Shown here piece after piece: positions 51,401-60,559 of a stretch of 64,000 nucleotides of DNA. Position 1 is the stretch's first letter. The number at the start of each line of letters is the position of its first letter. The position numbers and the translations under genes were made by a program. The notes beneath the pieces are model-generated. The model saw only the letters and a program-made list of their open reading frames with translations. It had not been told where the DNA came from and ran no database searches. Origin of the DNA: Chondrosia reniformis (lineage: Eukaryota > Porifera > Demospongiae > Chondrillida > Chondrillidae). The DNA lies in contig OX359190.1 in NCBI GenBank assembly GCA_947172415.1, forward strand, positions 7,068,001 through 7,132,000, read 5' to 3'.

Positions 51401-54400
51401 CAAATAAAGATAGGATACTTATTATGAATGCAATATCATGTACGTACGTATGTGCATATCATATGCTGGAGACTTGTAATCTGCAATTACGCAAACCAAC
51501 AGACACTAACTCTCTGTTCCTTCTCAGTTTTAAGCAGATCCTTCAATTTTAACTGGTCTTCTTCCTTTTCATTACCAGAAAGGGAATCGTCATCTTTGAG
51601 GATGGTAGCACCACTGTTGCTATTTTTTAATTTAACCCTTTCAACTTTATCATCTGACATGCTCAAAAAACTACACAGAAAGTAAAGAATAGCCCGGCTT
51701 AAAGCAGACTGGGTATCCCTATAACATTTAAAGCGGACTGGGTATCCCTATAGCATTTAAAGCAGACTGGGTATCCCTATAGCCCGGCTTAAAGCAGACT
51801 GGGTATCCCTATAACATTTAAAGCAGACTGAGCATATGCATCTTTATAGATGCTTCAAAAAATTCAAAGTACGTATATATGAACTTTGCTCCAGAATACC
51901 TTTAAGTTGGACAGGTAGATTAAAATTTCTAAATCTTTTATTCATTTACTGGACATACAGTATATGGTATAAGTGATTTCAATATTCGAGTATCCCTATA
52001 ATTAAACAAAATCACAGAAACACAATCCGAAAAACATAAACTAATTTACACTTTGAATTAGGTACAATAGAAAGGAAAGAGCAAATATGCAAGGAACTTA
52101 TATACGTACAGTATACATACCTTTGTCTAAAGGTAAGATAAGGTGAATAGTTTAACTCGTAGTAGTAATCCGTTGTGCTGGATTCAACATCTCTAACACA
52201 AATACTAGACAAGACAGAGATGAATATAATAAAAATATTCCATTATTATAAGAAATAAAATTGTTCACCAATAATTTCATGAACATGCAGGTAAAGTGGC
52301 AATCAGACCCTTAGGTAGCAACAGAGAAAATTGTAAAAGCCTAACTGGTGAATATACATTCGTTCACTGAGAAAGTGTTTAAACATGGAAGGACTTCTTA
52401 GTAAACAGCTACGTACTTACGTACATGACATTGGAACAACAAATATCTATACTATGGAATATCACTGGAATGTATTACGCCAAACCAGCCAAGGGAGGAG
52501 GCCTAACCTTGGTTGGGGGATTGCAGCCATATTAATACTCCAGTGATATTCCATAGTATATCATAGCCTTGGCACAGTTTAGTGCAAATAACTCCCACTT
52601 GTAACAAATACCTACTTTTTAGCTTAAAACACCTACTTAAAGTCAATTGCATTCAAGCACTTGACTGTCCCTGCTAACACTTGGGCTTCTTCTGAACACA
52701 TAAAGGAACCTGGCAAATAATACAACCTACAGGCAAAATATTGGTATTAAGATATATGCAAACCTTTTCACCATTTCACTGTCACTGCTCAGTATACAGT
52801 ACATTCTCACAAATATAAAGTTTTAGGTTTTGGTGCATATAACAAGTTCAGACACTGTATTTTGATGTTATAACAAAGTAATGTACCGTAGATTTGATTC
52901 ATTTTCTATACATTTTGACATCAGAGATGCAATCCTTTTTTGTACCAATGCCAAACGTATCCAAACACGCACCTAAATGTATGTACAAACATGGATATTA
53001 CTTCATATTCACATTGGTAATAATAAAACAGCCAAATTGGTTATTGGAAGAGAAAGTCATACTGGCAATCACAGAAATTCCAAATGGCTCTACATTTATT
53101 TTCATCTGATCGATTCCTCCTTACAAATTACATACGTACGTACATATATACACACACCTTCCTTCTATCTACTGTAAGACTTTCCATGTCTTCAATACAG
53201 GAAACTGTAGATGGAGGACCAAACATCTTAATGATGCTCCATGATGTGATTGTCTCATCCGACCCAAAAAAGGAGAAAGTTGACTTTTTATTCTCTTCTA
53301 AATGGATAAAACAAAAGCTCTATTAATCATCTGGATAATTAACAGTGTATATTTTGAATGAAACATTAATACAGTACATATATATGTATTTAGGTTTCTT
53401 CTGGCTAAAATTCAAAGGTCCTTTCCAAAGTTAAGCACAATGATCTGACTCTGAAACAGAAGGTGAAGGTTATCAAGGCTGCATGAACGATCTAGAACAC
53501 CATATAAGGAGGCATATACAAAACCAGTGCAGATATAAACTTGCAGAGACATTCAAGTGTGGAAAACCAAGACAGTTAGTACAGGATCTCTGAGTTTGCA
53601 GATGTCAGTATGAGGTGGTACCTATAGGAGCAGTGAGTAAAGATATCCAGTCTAGCAGAGTAGAGGTCAGTGAGAAAGGCAAAATGATGGCAGAGAGGTT
53701 TGGTCAAGCCCTGATAAGTTTGCTGCCTTCCATTGATTGCTCCGCAAACGGAAGAGACATGGCATTTAGGGAAAGGTTGCGTCAGGTAAGCAGTTAGTGC
53801 GGACAGTGTACAATTCTGGAAACATATATTTCGGAAAAAGGTTCAGGAACACAAAGCTGAACACATAAGGAGCCTAGACATAATTGGATGCTTCTGGCAA
53901 GCACTTCCAGACATAGAGCTCTACTAGTTCTGGCAAGCACTTCCAGACACAGGGCTCTACTAGTCTGAGGCTTGGCTTGCCATTTGGGAGGACAGATGAA
54001 GTAATGTTGTACAATTATTCAAGCTTAGAGGTAAAGATGATTTAGAGAGTGGGAGGGCAAGAAGACAGACAAACATATTTCTCCAGAAAAAAAGAAAAAA
54101 GTGTTAAAAATTGTGGATTCGTGCATTTCTAGAGTTCTTACATTTGATGGCTTTTATGGTGACTTATCTTGCATAGGTCTACCTACCCCAAAAAGAGTGG
54201 CTATGATCACAGCTTAAATCTAATGTAATTAAAGGATGCAAGGTAATGTCTAATGCCCTTGACACCACTTTTAAAATAAGTAAATTGATCACCTTTTTAC
54301 TAAAAGGAAAGGGCCGTTTCAGGCTATGAAAAGAGAGCATGTTCCAGGTTCCCCTGGGCCAAGTGATTTGTCCAACACAGTGGAGGATGATACAGGTTTA

Positions 54401-57108
54401 CAGGTTCTACAAGAAGACTGGCAAGACTGCCTGCAGTCTCTTTAGTAGTTTTAAATAATTGGTGTGAAGACCCAGATGCAGAAATTTGATGATTTGTTTG
54501 GAGTTGTGTTTGGGGAGAGAACCTTAAAGCATAAGGACAACCTCTCCAAACATTACAGTAAAAGTATCTTTCTGCTGGTGAAGCCCAGGGTGTTGCGGAA
54601 CTACGTAACAGTAAGGACACTTAAATCATTCAATAGAAACGAAGAATCTTTTGATCTGTTGTGGGAATTTGTACAAGTCACTGCTTCTAAACAAGATGTC
54701 TAAGACCTGTACTACCTAGGCACGCAGGATGACCTGTATTACCTAGGCACCGCAAGAGGACCTGTATTACCTAGGCACTGCAAGAGGACCTGTATTACCT
54801 AGGCACCGCAAGAGGACATGTATTACCTAGGCACTGCAAGAGGACCTGTATTACCTAGGCACTGCAAGAGGACCTGTATTACCTAGGCACTGCAAGAGGA
54901 CCTGTATTACCTAGGCACGCAAGATGACCTGTATTACCTAGGCACTGCAAGAGGACATGTATTACCTAGGCACCGCAAGAGGACATGTATTACCTAGGCA
55001 CCGCAAGAGGACATGTATTACCTAGGCACTGCAAGAGGACATGTATTACCTAGGCACTGCAAGAGGACCTGTATTACCTAGGCACCGCAAGAGGACATGT
55101 ATTACCTAGGCACCGCAAGAGGACATGTATTACCTAGGCACTGCAAGAGGACCTGTATTACCTAGGCACTGCAAGAGGACCTGTATTACCTAGGCACTGC
55201 AAGAGGACATGTATTACCTAGGCACTGCAAGAGGACATGTATTACCTAGGCACTGCAAGAGGACATGTATTACCTAGGCACCGCAAGAGGACATGTATTA
55301 CCTAGGCACTGCAAGAGGACCTGTATTACCTAGGCACCGCAAGAGGACATGTATTACCTAGGCACCGCAAGAGGACATGTATTACCTAGGCACCGCAAGA
55401 GGACCTGTATTACCTAGGCACCGCAAGAGGACCTGTATTACCTAGGCACCGCAAGAGGACATGTATTACCTAGGCACCGCAAGAGGACCTGTATTACCTA
55501 GGCACCGCAAGAGGACCTGTATTACCTAGGCACCGCAAGAGGACCTGTATTACTTAGGCACCGCAAGAGGACATGTATTACCTAGGCACCGCAAGAGGAC
55601 CTGTATTACCTAGGCACTGCAAGAGGACCTGTACTACCTAGGCACCGCAAGAGGACATGTATTACCTAGGCACCGCAAGAGGACCTGTATTACCTAGGCA
55701 CCGCAAGAGGACCTGTATTACCTAGGCACCGCAAGAGGACCTGTACTACCTAGGCACTGCAAGAGGACATGTATTACCTAGGCACCGCAAGAGGACCTGT
55801 ATTACCTAGGCACCGCAAGAGGACCTGTACTACCTAGGCACTGCAAGAGGACCTGTATTACCTAGGCACTGCAAGAGGACCTGTATTACCTAGGCACCGC
55901 AAGAGGACATGTATTACCTAGGCACCGCAAGAGGACATGTATTACCTAGGCACCGCAAGAGGACCTGTATTACCTAGGCACCGCAAGAGGACCTGTATTA
56001 CCTAGGCACCGCAAGAGGACCTGTATTACCTAGGCACCGCAAGAGGACCTGTATTACCTAGGCACCGCAAGAGGACCTGTACTACCTAGGCACCGCAAGA
56101 GGACCTACTAAACTTACTGGAAAGTCTGTGCTGCAATATATTTTCAAATGTCAAGGAAAAGTTGTGCAAATGCTCGCATTCATCTCTTATGACCTCAAAG
56201 GCTCCTTTGTCAACAAGAGATTTGATACACATTCTACAAACAGAGAAAAACAAATGTTCATAACAACACAATTTCCTCCATAACATTTGAAAGGAATATA
56301 GAACACATATCCTGTAACTCCTGTAACTGTATGTAACTCCTGGAGCATGTAAATATGGAGACAATTTTCACAAACTTTGGAGTTAACAGTTTTATATACA
56401 TCTTCAGGAGTTTTGTTAACAAATGTACTAAGTCATATGTAGGCCAGTATTCATATACAGTATTAACTAGTCTAAGGAAGGGATGGATTTTAATTTTACG
56501 TTACCACTCGATTTAGTACACTGTAGAAGCAAAGCAACACATAGGATATAGCCCAGCATTTCTGAAAGCATATAGATACCACGTCTTTCCACCAACATAC
56601 ATAAGGAACGAGTACAACGTAGACATGTAGAAAGCATGAAAGTTTGAACACTTGATTGTCTTGGTCATTCGACCAATTGCACTTAATAAAGACTATATAA
56701 TTTTCATTAGCAGGTCATACATCCATTATTAGGTAGCGATAATTTCTGGATAACGTGTGATCCTAACTGTAACAAACTCACTTTAATTAGATAATACATA
56801 GGGATTTCTTCTATCATACTTACGTATCTTTCAGATGTTTCATCTTTCGTCTAAGGATGTAGTTGCCTTTAGAGAGGTCATCGACCCTAAGGGGCTTCTT
56901 CAACGACTGATCCACTCACTCGCAAGACGAAAGACGAACCATCTGAAAGATTACTAAAATCAAATTATTAATCCGCGGCCTAAAACTCTCTGTATATTGA
57001 GATACGTACAGTACCTACAGATGAATCATCAACTGAAACTTACCCACACAAGCCTAAGAGATTCCGTCGCTGGATGGAGAGTTGGTTATTTACATGGTCT
57101 TCGGCCAT
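45404..57108 (-). CDS. RUN-domain protein, RUNDC3-like, 9 exons, 305 aa
   Basis: Exons, 5' to 3': 57044-57108, 56118-56233, 53158-53297, 52887-52972, 52637-52726, 52121-52192, 51511-51670, 50788-50924, 45404-45455; all GT-AG, phases agree, 918 nt. Residues ~15-165 form a RUN domain: RRNLLGLCGMCIKSLVDKGA, ENILQHRLS, FGSDETITSWSIIKMFG, VRVWIRLALVQKRIASLM (the family's RAWIRVALMEK block) and SEEAQVLAGTVKCLNAIDF. Then comes a short acidic/Ser stretch and a C-terminal coiled coil from ~225 to the end (ELVSVRDKQLKELEKQNRAL). RUN proteins bind small GTPases such as Rap and Rab and act in vesicle transport; in animals RUNDC3 is linked to neuronal and secretory function. It is shorter than vertebrate RUNDC3 (~450 aa), and the last exon lies 5.3 kb from exon 8, so an alternative 3' end is possible. 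Its second intron is packed with transposon remnants and a large minisatellite. Confidence 0.9.
45456..50787. other. Last intron of the RUNDC3-like gene (5.3 kb)
   Basis: No further exons recognised. It contains a MITE (46959-47163), an (AAGTTAAAC)4 run at about 48548-48580 and TACGTA microsatellites. Open frames of 60-115 codons here are in random frames and lack splice or family support. Confidence 0.6.
46959..47163. mobile_element. MITE, 205 bp, TIR TACTGTAAAACCATTAATAT
   Basis: The left end TACTGTAAAACCATTAATAT (46959-46978) is matched by its inverse at the right end (about 47143-47163). The interior carries AACATTTAGCG and GCGATG-type words and is CpG-richer than its surroundings. No coding capacity. 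Confidence 0.75.
50941..51180. mobile_element. MITE, 240 bp, relative of the one at 15923
   Basis: Left end ATAACGTATAGCAGGAAAAT, right end inverse (GAATTTTCCCGCTATACAGTAT region). The interior has repeated TTGGCGAGTTTTATA words. The terminal GTATAGC and TTGGCGGG match the 15923 element, so both belong to one family. It lies in the intron between exons 8 and 7 of the RUNDC3-like gene. Confidence 0.75.
51326..51420. mobile_element. Short inverted-repeat element, 95 bp
   Basis: GAGTATCCTAGCTTTATT (51326-51343) and AATAAAGATAGGATACTT (51403-51420) are inverted with two or three mismatches. Inside is GCTGACAAGATCTCTGGGTT followed by AAACGTC, vaguely like a decayed hammerhead core. Confidence 0.55.
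51692..51835. repeat. Tandem repeat, ~32-34 bp unit, about 4.5 copies
   Basis: AAAGCAGACTGGGTATCCCT followed by ATAACATTT or ATAGCCCGGCTT alternates. The array begins 21 bases beyond the acceptor side of the RUNDC3-like exon 51511-51670. Confidence 0.85.
52449..52559. mobile_element. Hairpin MITE-like element, 111 bp
   Basis: Outer arms ATACTATGGAATATCACTGG (52449-52468) and CCAGTGATATTCCATAGTAT (52540-52559) are perfect inverted repeats. Inner arms CCAGCCAAGG and CCTTGGTTGG extend the fold. It lies in the intron between RUNDC3-like exons 5 and 6. Confidence 0.75.
53436..53595 (+). pseudogene. Pogo/Tigger-like transposase fragment (CENP-B-type N-terminus)
   Basis: A plus-strand frame reads NDLTLKQKVKVIKAA, the start of the helix-turn-helix of Tigger/jerky transposases, and a second frame a little further on reads KLAETFKCGKPRQLVQDL, which follows it in that family. 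The reading frame is broken between them by an insertion. The fragment is only the DNA-binding end; no catalytic DDE domain was seen. It lies in intron 2 of the RUNDC3-like gene. Confidence 0.6.
53880..53965. repeat. ~41-bp tandem duplication
   Basis: TTCTGGCAAGCACTTCCAGA followed by CATAGAGCTCTACTAG (or CACAGGGCTCTACTAG) occurs twice in direct repeat, within the transposon debris of intron 2 of the RUNDC3-like gene. Confidence 0.8.
54464..54703 (+). pseudogene. hAT-type transposase C-terminal fragment
   Basis: The plus-strand frame reads KFDDLFGVVFGERTLKHKDN, and other frames continue with LSAGEAQGVAEL and RTLKSFNRNEESFDLLWEFV. This is the pattern of the N-proximal part of animal hAT (ZMYM-like) transposases, with the frame broken at least twice. 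Directly after it the words PVLPRHRKR, expected next in that family, appear at the start of the 28-bp minisatellite. No intact transposase remains. Confidence 0.6.
54704..56106. repeat. Minisatellite, 28-bp unit, about 50 copies
   Basis: The unit is GACCTGTATTACCTAGGCAC plus CGCAAGAG. Nearly all copies are exactly 28 bp. Variation is concentrated at two sites, ACCTG/ACATG and CACCG/CACTG, giving a near-binary code along the array; two early units have GCACGCA(G/A)GATG. It fills intron 2 of the RUNDC3-like gene up to 12 bases from the donor of exon 56118-56233. It is not a CRISPR array: there are no spacers. Confidence 0.97.
56826..56951. mobile_element. MITE-like element, 126 bp, 26-27 bp inverted ends
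   Basis: Left ATCTTTCAGATGTTTCATCT... and right ...AGACGAACCATCTGAAAGAT are inverted with two mismatches across 27 positions. TAC flanks occur on both sides, suggesting a short target duplication. The middle has TCATCGACCCTAAGGGGC. It lies in the first intron of the RUNDC3-like gene, close to the promoter. Confidence 0.75.
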
Positions 57109-57386
57109 TTTTAATTGTTTATCATTTTTAACTAGACAGGCTTCAGTACAAAGCAGATTTAGGTATTCAGTTCATGCCTATACCAAGCGAGTGTCTTCTT
57201 CACTAAATAGTGTCATTTACAGATCCATGTACTAATCAAACAAGTATTCTGTACTATCTCTATCTGCATTATTGGATACCGGTTTCAACACATCTCCAAT
57301 GTATATACACCTGTATTCCCTTTAGTGTACAAACACCAAGCTGGCAACATCTTCCATAATATATTGCATTATATGTATTTACAATA

Positions 57387-58760
57387 CTATTCATCAAATA
57401 AAAAGTTATCATTTCTCAGTAACTGTGCAAGTTTTCTATTGAAGGGCATATAAAAACTCTTTAATAAGGCAACTGTCTCATATAACATGTATTGATACTT
57501 TACAGTGTTAGAATCACTAGATTTTGACATGTGTAGAAATTCTTGCTGATTAACTCTCTCCGAGCTAATGCTTTCCAGAGAAGAAAGAAGCCTTTCAGAT
57601 GGTTTTACCAGATCTAAAAATTGATACATTCTTAAAGCTACATCCACTGCGTCCTCAGATAACTCATTATTAGATAAAACTAGTATCTCAGGCCTGGGAA
57701 TATGCTTGAACCAACCATTTAAGGTAGCATAATACACTGTATAGTCCATTGAAAAGAACCCACAAATGTCCTTAGGGAGCCAATCATGGTAGTTTCTAAA
57801 GTCTAAACAGGATAAATCATTCTTATGTAAATCTACACACTGATTATAGGCCTGAATATGGCTCTGTACTAAGTAATGCAACTGAGAAGGCCTTTGTTCC
57901 AAAGGACGTCTGCAAGATGTCTCAACAACATCATCATAGAAATAATAAAATGCTGATTGCACTACTTCTATGGGATCTCTCAGAATAACAATCATTTTTG
58001 GTGTCAGGAACAGCCATCTGTACAGATAGGAGAGAGCATTAGCGGAAGATTCAATGGAATTGGAACTGGATAACTTGAGCAATGCAGTCATAGGTGCCAC
58101 ATCTCCTATTATTCTAATAGGAGGGTACATCTTTATCCTTTCAGTAGCTTCAACAAAACGTTTAATATAATTGGAAATGTTTTTAATGGAGGGTTCCATT
58201 GTGAGATAATTAGCAGAAGCCGGTTCCCTGTTGACTGCAATAAAGTCTGGATGCAAAGAAAGCAGCTGCAAAAGTTTAGCAGTTCCTGCCCTTGGGTAAC
58301 CAATGACGTGGACGAAGGGCACACATAAAAGCTTTTTCATACCTGGATATTTCATTTTCAAGTCCTTTCTAAATTGAGGGTCCGCTTTGTTGTAGTCCAA
58401 ATGCCAGCAAGGGTTCTTATGACTGTGCTTCTCCAGAAAGGTCTTTGGAATATAGCGGCGCATTTCGAGCATTAAACTGTTTTCGTTGCTTAAAGATCTA
58501 GGATTAAAATCTCCTCTCGTTGAAACCTGTTCAGAGTGTGCCTTTTCGTTTGATTGCTCTATTACAGTTGATCTCAGTTCTTGATGATCGCTTTCACTAG
58601 ATGGAGTTACTGTCATCCCTTTATCAGTTACATCATGGATATCTATGGATACATGGGGACCTTCACTTCCGCTCAATGTGTAGAGAGTACATGCAATAAC
58701 AGCAAAGCAAAGAGTTGACAACATTACAGGTCTTTTGTTTCTGCGGAAGCGGCGAATCAT
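57387..58760 (-). CDS. Golgi-type carbohydrate sulfotransferase, 457 aa, intronless
   Basis: A single exon with ATG at 58760. It has a short basic N-terminus, then a signal anchor at about residues 12-30 (VMLSTLCFAVIACTLYTLSG), typical of type II Golgi enzymes, then a stem of about 100 residues rich in Ser/Glu. The catalytic domain follows with the PAPS 5'-phosphosulfate-binding loop at 154-163 (GYPRAGTAKLL) and the 3'-phosphate site at 257-271 (IVILRDPIEVVQSAFYYFYD). The architecture and the words DVAPMTALL and ILVLSNNELS are closest to the CHST15-like group, which sulfates chondroitin-type chains, but the acceptor cannot be read from sequence. Lys is replaced by Arg in the P-loop, as in many carbohydrate sulfotransferases. 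It lies 279 bp upstream of the RUNDC3-like ATG on the same strand. The lack of introns among intron-rich neighbours may mean retroposed origin. Confidence 0.88.
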   Translation of the reverse strand: MIRRFRRNKRPVMLSTLCFAVIACTLYTLSGSEGPHVSIDIHDVTDKGMTVTPSSESDHQELRSTVIEQSNEKAHSEQVSTRGDFNPRSLSNENSLMLEMRRYIPKTFLEKHSHKNPCWHLDYNKADPQFRKDLKMKYPGMKKLLCVPFVHVIGYPRAGTAKLLQLLSLHPDFIAVNREPASANYLTMEPSIKNISNYIKRFVEATERIKMYPPIRIIGDVAPMTALLKLSSSNSIESSANALSYLYRWLFLTPKMIVILRDPIEVVQSAFYYFYDDVVETSCRRPLEQRPSQLHYLVQSHIQAYNQCVDLHKNDLSCLDFRNYHDWLPKDICGFFSMDYTVYYATLNGWFKHIPRPEILVLSNNELSEDAVDVALRMYQFLDLVKPSERLLSSLESISSERVNQQEFLHMSKSSDSNTVKYQYMLYETVALLKSFYMPFNRKLAQLLRNDNFLFDE

Positions 58761-58917
58761 CCTTTGTCTTATCCTTTTGTGATGAAAAGGAAAAAAACGA
58801 AAAAAAACTCCAAGTTTGTAGTACGTAAGTGGTTACTATACAAGGCTAATTATTGAGATCTATATATTGGCTTCCTCTCACAGTTCATCAAATTAGCTGA
58901 GATCTCTTTTTTTGTGA

Positions 58918-59175
58918 AAGATGTATGAAAAATCTAAGATACCATTTTCCTACATGCTATATGCCTATTCTGTAAAAAGAGCCTATAGGGGAACTAAACC
59001 TAAAGAGAGCTTTAGATGAAGATACAGTAGTCTTTTCTTCCTTCTTTTCCCTTCTTTCATCTTCTTCTCCACTGGGTCAGACAGCCGTTTCTGGGAATTC
59101 CACCCTTCATCAGTGATCCTGGGAGTCTTTGTCTTTTTCTTTATCTTGATCTTCTGTGAATCCTTGGCTCACTAT
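58918..59175 (-). repeat. Hammerhead-repeat copy, likely pseudo-LTR end of a Penelope-like element
   Basis: Full-length copy reading on the minus strand from GTGAGCCAAGGATTCACAGA at about 59172 to ATTTTTCATAC near 58920. It lies directly downstream of a Penelope-like reverse transcriptase remnant on the same strand. Confidence 0.85.
59069..59123 (-). ncRNA. Hammerhead ribozyme, type I (copy at Penelope-like element)
   Basis: On the minus strand the core is CTGATGA, a GGG/CCC stem II, GAAA, a 2-bp stem III with loop GGCT, then GTC and stem I arms CCAGGATCA/TGACCCAGTGG, identical in core to 40931-40985. Stem II is fully paired. The cleavage position lies after the C at about 59080. Confidence 0.8.
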
Positions 59176-59374
59176 GCTAAATCTAGGGGCCTTATATACA
59201 CTATTTTGGCGCCAAAAGTTAAATAAGGTGTTAACTAAGACACATGATGAAATTTAATTTTATGAAAGGAATGTAGGTCCAATTAACTTTTATGAATTAA
59301 TTATAAATCTATTAGTAATCTTGCTTGTACAGGTAAAACAGACTCAGCATAACTATAGACACAAGTAGGACATA

Positions 59375-59830
59375 TTACGTAAGTCTACCCTTAGGTCTTC
59401 TAGTAGTAACATTTCTTTGGAGGTGGGGTAACACAATATGGGGTAACACAAGACAGTCCTTAAGCATACTAGCTACTTTTTGCTTATACTTGATTCTAAC
59501 TAGAGGCTGCCGGGATAGGAAGGTTTTAAAGGTTGATTTTAGCTTAAAGTATTTGTAACCCTGCTTAATAAGCCTACTGCATAACTGCAAACTTTTAGCC
59601 TGAAAACTGGAGAAGTCACTACATATTCTAGAATACCTAATTAGTTGTGAAATAAAGACACCATAGGCTGGGGTATTAGGAATATTACTATCTAAATGGG
59701 GGAAATTTACTATATCAAAGTTAAAGTCCTCTCGCTTATCATATACTTTAGTGATAAATTGATTGTTAGTAATGGTTATATCTAAGTCTAAAAAGGGGGA
59801 TTTTTTAGGGCTGGTATGTATAGGTACTGC
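59375..59830 (-). mobile_element. Penelope-like reverse transcriptase remnant
   Basis: Minus-strand frames encode the conserved region that follows the catalytic core in a widespread animal Penelope-like RT: LDLDITITNNQFITKVYDKR, DFNFDIVNFPHLDSN, AYGVFISQLIRYSR, then a Lys-rich end to a stop at 59375. The catalytic core itself is not present. The element is broken. It is followed by the hammerhead repeat (58918-59175), which fits the 3' pseudo-LTR. Confidence 0.7.
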
Positions 59831-60189
59831 AGTCTAGTAGGTGTGAAAATGTAATTGATAAGCCATGTGATCTACCTGTAAGTTATTGTTCTTATGTATA
59901 TAAGTGTCACTATGTGATCATCTCAATGCCTCAATGCCCAATTTATAGTTAGCGTTTAGTAGAGTTACAAAATACCAAAGAATGCATTGATCAATACATT
60001 ATGTATATAGATTGAATATGATGCTATATGCTCCATACTATTACATTACTGGTTTATACACACGAATCTGTTTTGCCTTTTGATTCAATATTATAAACGT
60101 TTAATCTATTAGGGTTGATACAAACTTACTACTCTAAGGGACATTCTATTAGTCAATGTATAGACGATTCTTGAGCAATCATGTACAGT

Positions 60190-60545
60190 AACAAATTCAT
60201 ACTGAGTGTTAAGGTGGGGTTCCATGTTGCATACCGCTGTCCAAGTTCATCACCCCACCACTAGTCTTAATCCATGTAGCTTCCATGATTCTTCTTTGCC
60301 AGTAGATACGTAGTTAGGTGTATAATACTCTTAACTCTGGCACCATCCCAGTCAATCTCATGTTGGGTTTCATGGGCAGGAACTGCCATTGTTAGGATCA
60401 CCCCTCCTCACTAACTGTTTGTGCTCCCCAAGTCTAACCTTAGGAGTCTTCTTCATCTCACCTATATTGGTCCTGGTGCAATCCTTGCAAGGGACTTGGT
60501 ACACTACCCCTCACTTCTTATTCACTGGAGGGCACATCATGCAGA
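60190..60545 (-). mobile_element. Penelope-like GIY-YIG endonuclease remnant
   Basis: Minus-strand frame: VYQVPCKDCTRTNIGEMKKT, then RLGEHKQLVRRGDP, then (in shifted frames) WDGARVK and ATWIKTSGG. This is the pattern of the GIY-YIG endonuclease at the C-terminus of canonical Penelope-like elements. It lies upstream of the RT remnant on the same strand, the reverse of the usual order, so the two pieces probably come from different or tandem insertions. It is broken. Confidence 0.65.
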
Positions 60546-60559
60546 CAAAATACACCTTT

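Noticed and set aside
54704-56106. CRISPR-like array of 28-bp repeats
   Set aside because: Units are contiguous with no unique spacers, in eukaryotic DNA; it is a minisatellite.
58918-60545. LTR retrotransposon or retrovirus
   Set aside because: The RT and GIY-YIG words and the hammerhead repeat fit a Penelope-like element; no gag, protease, integrase or true LTR pair was seen.
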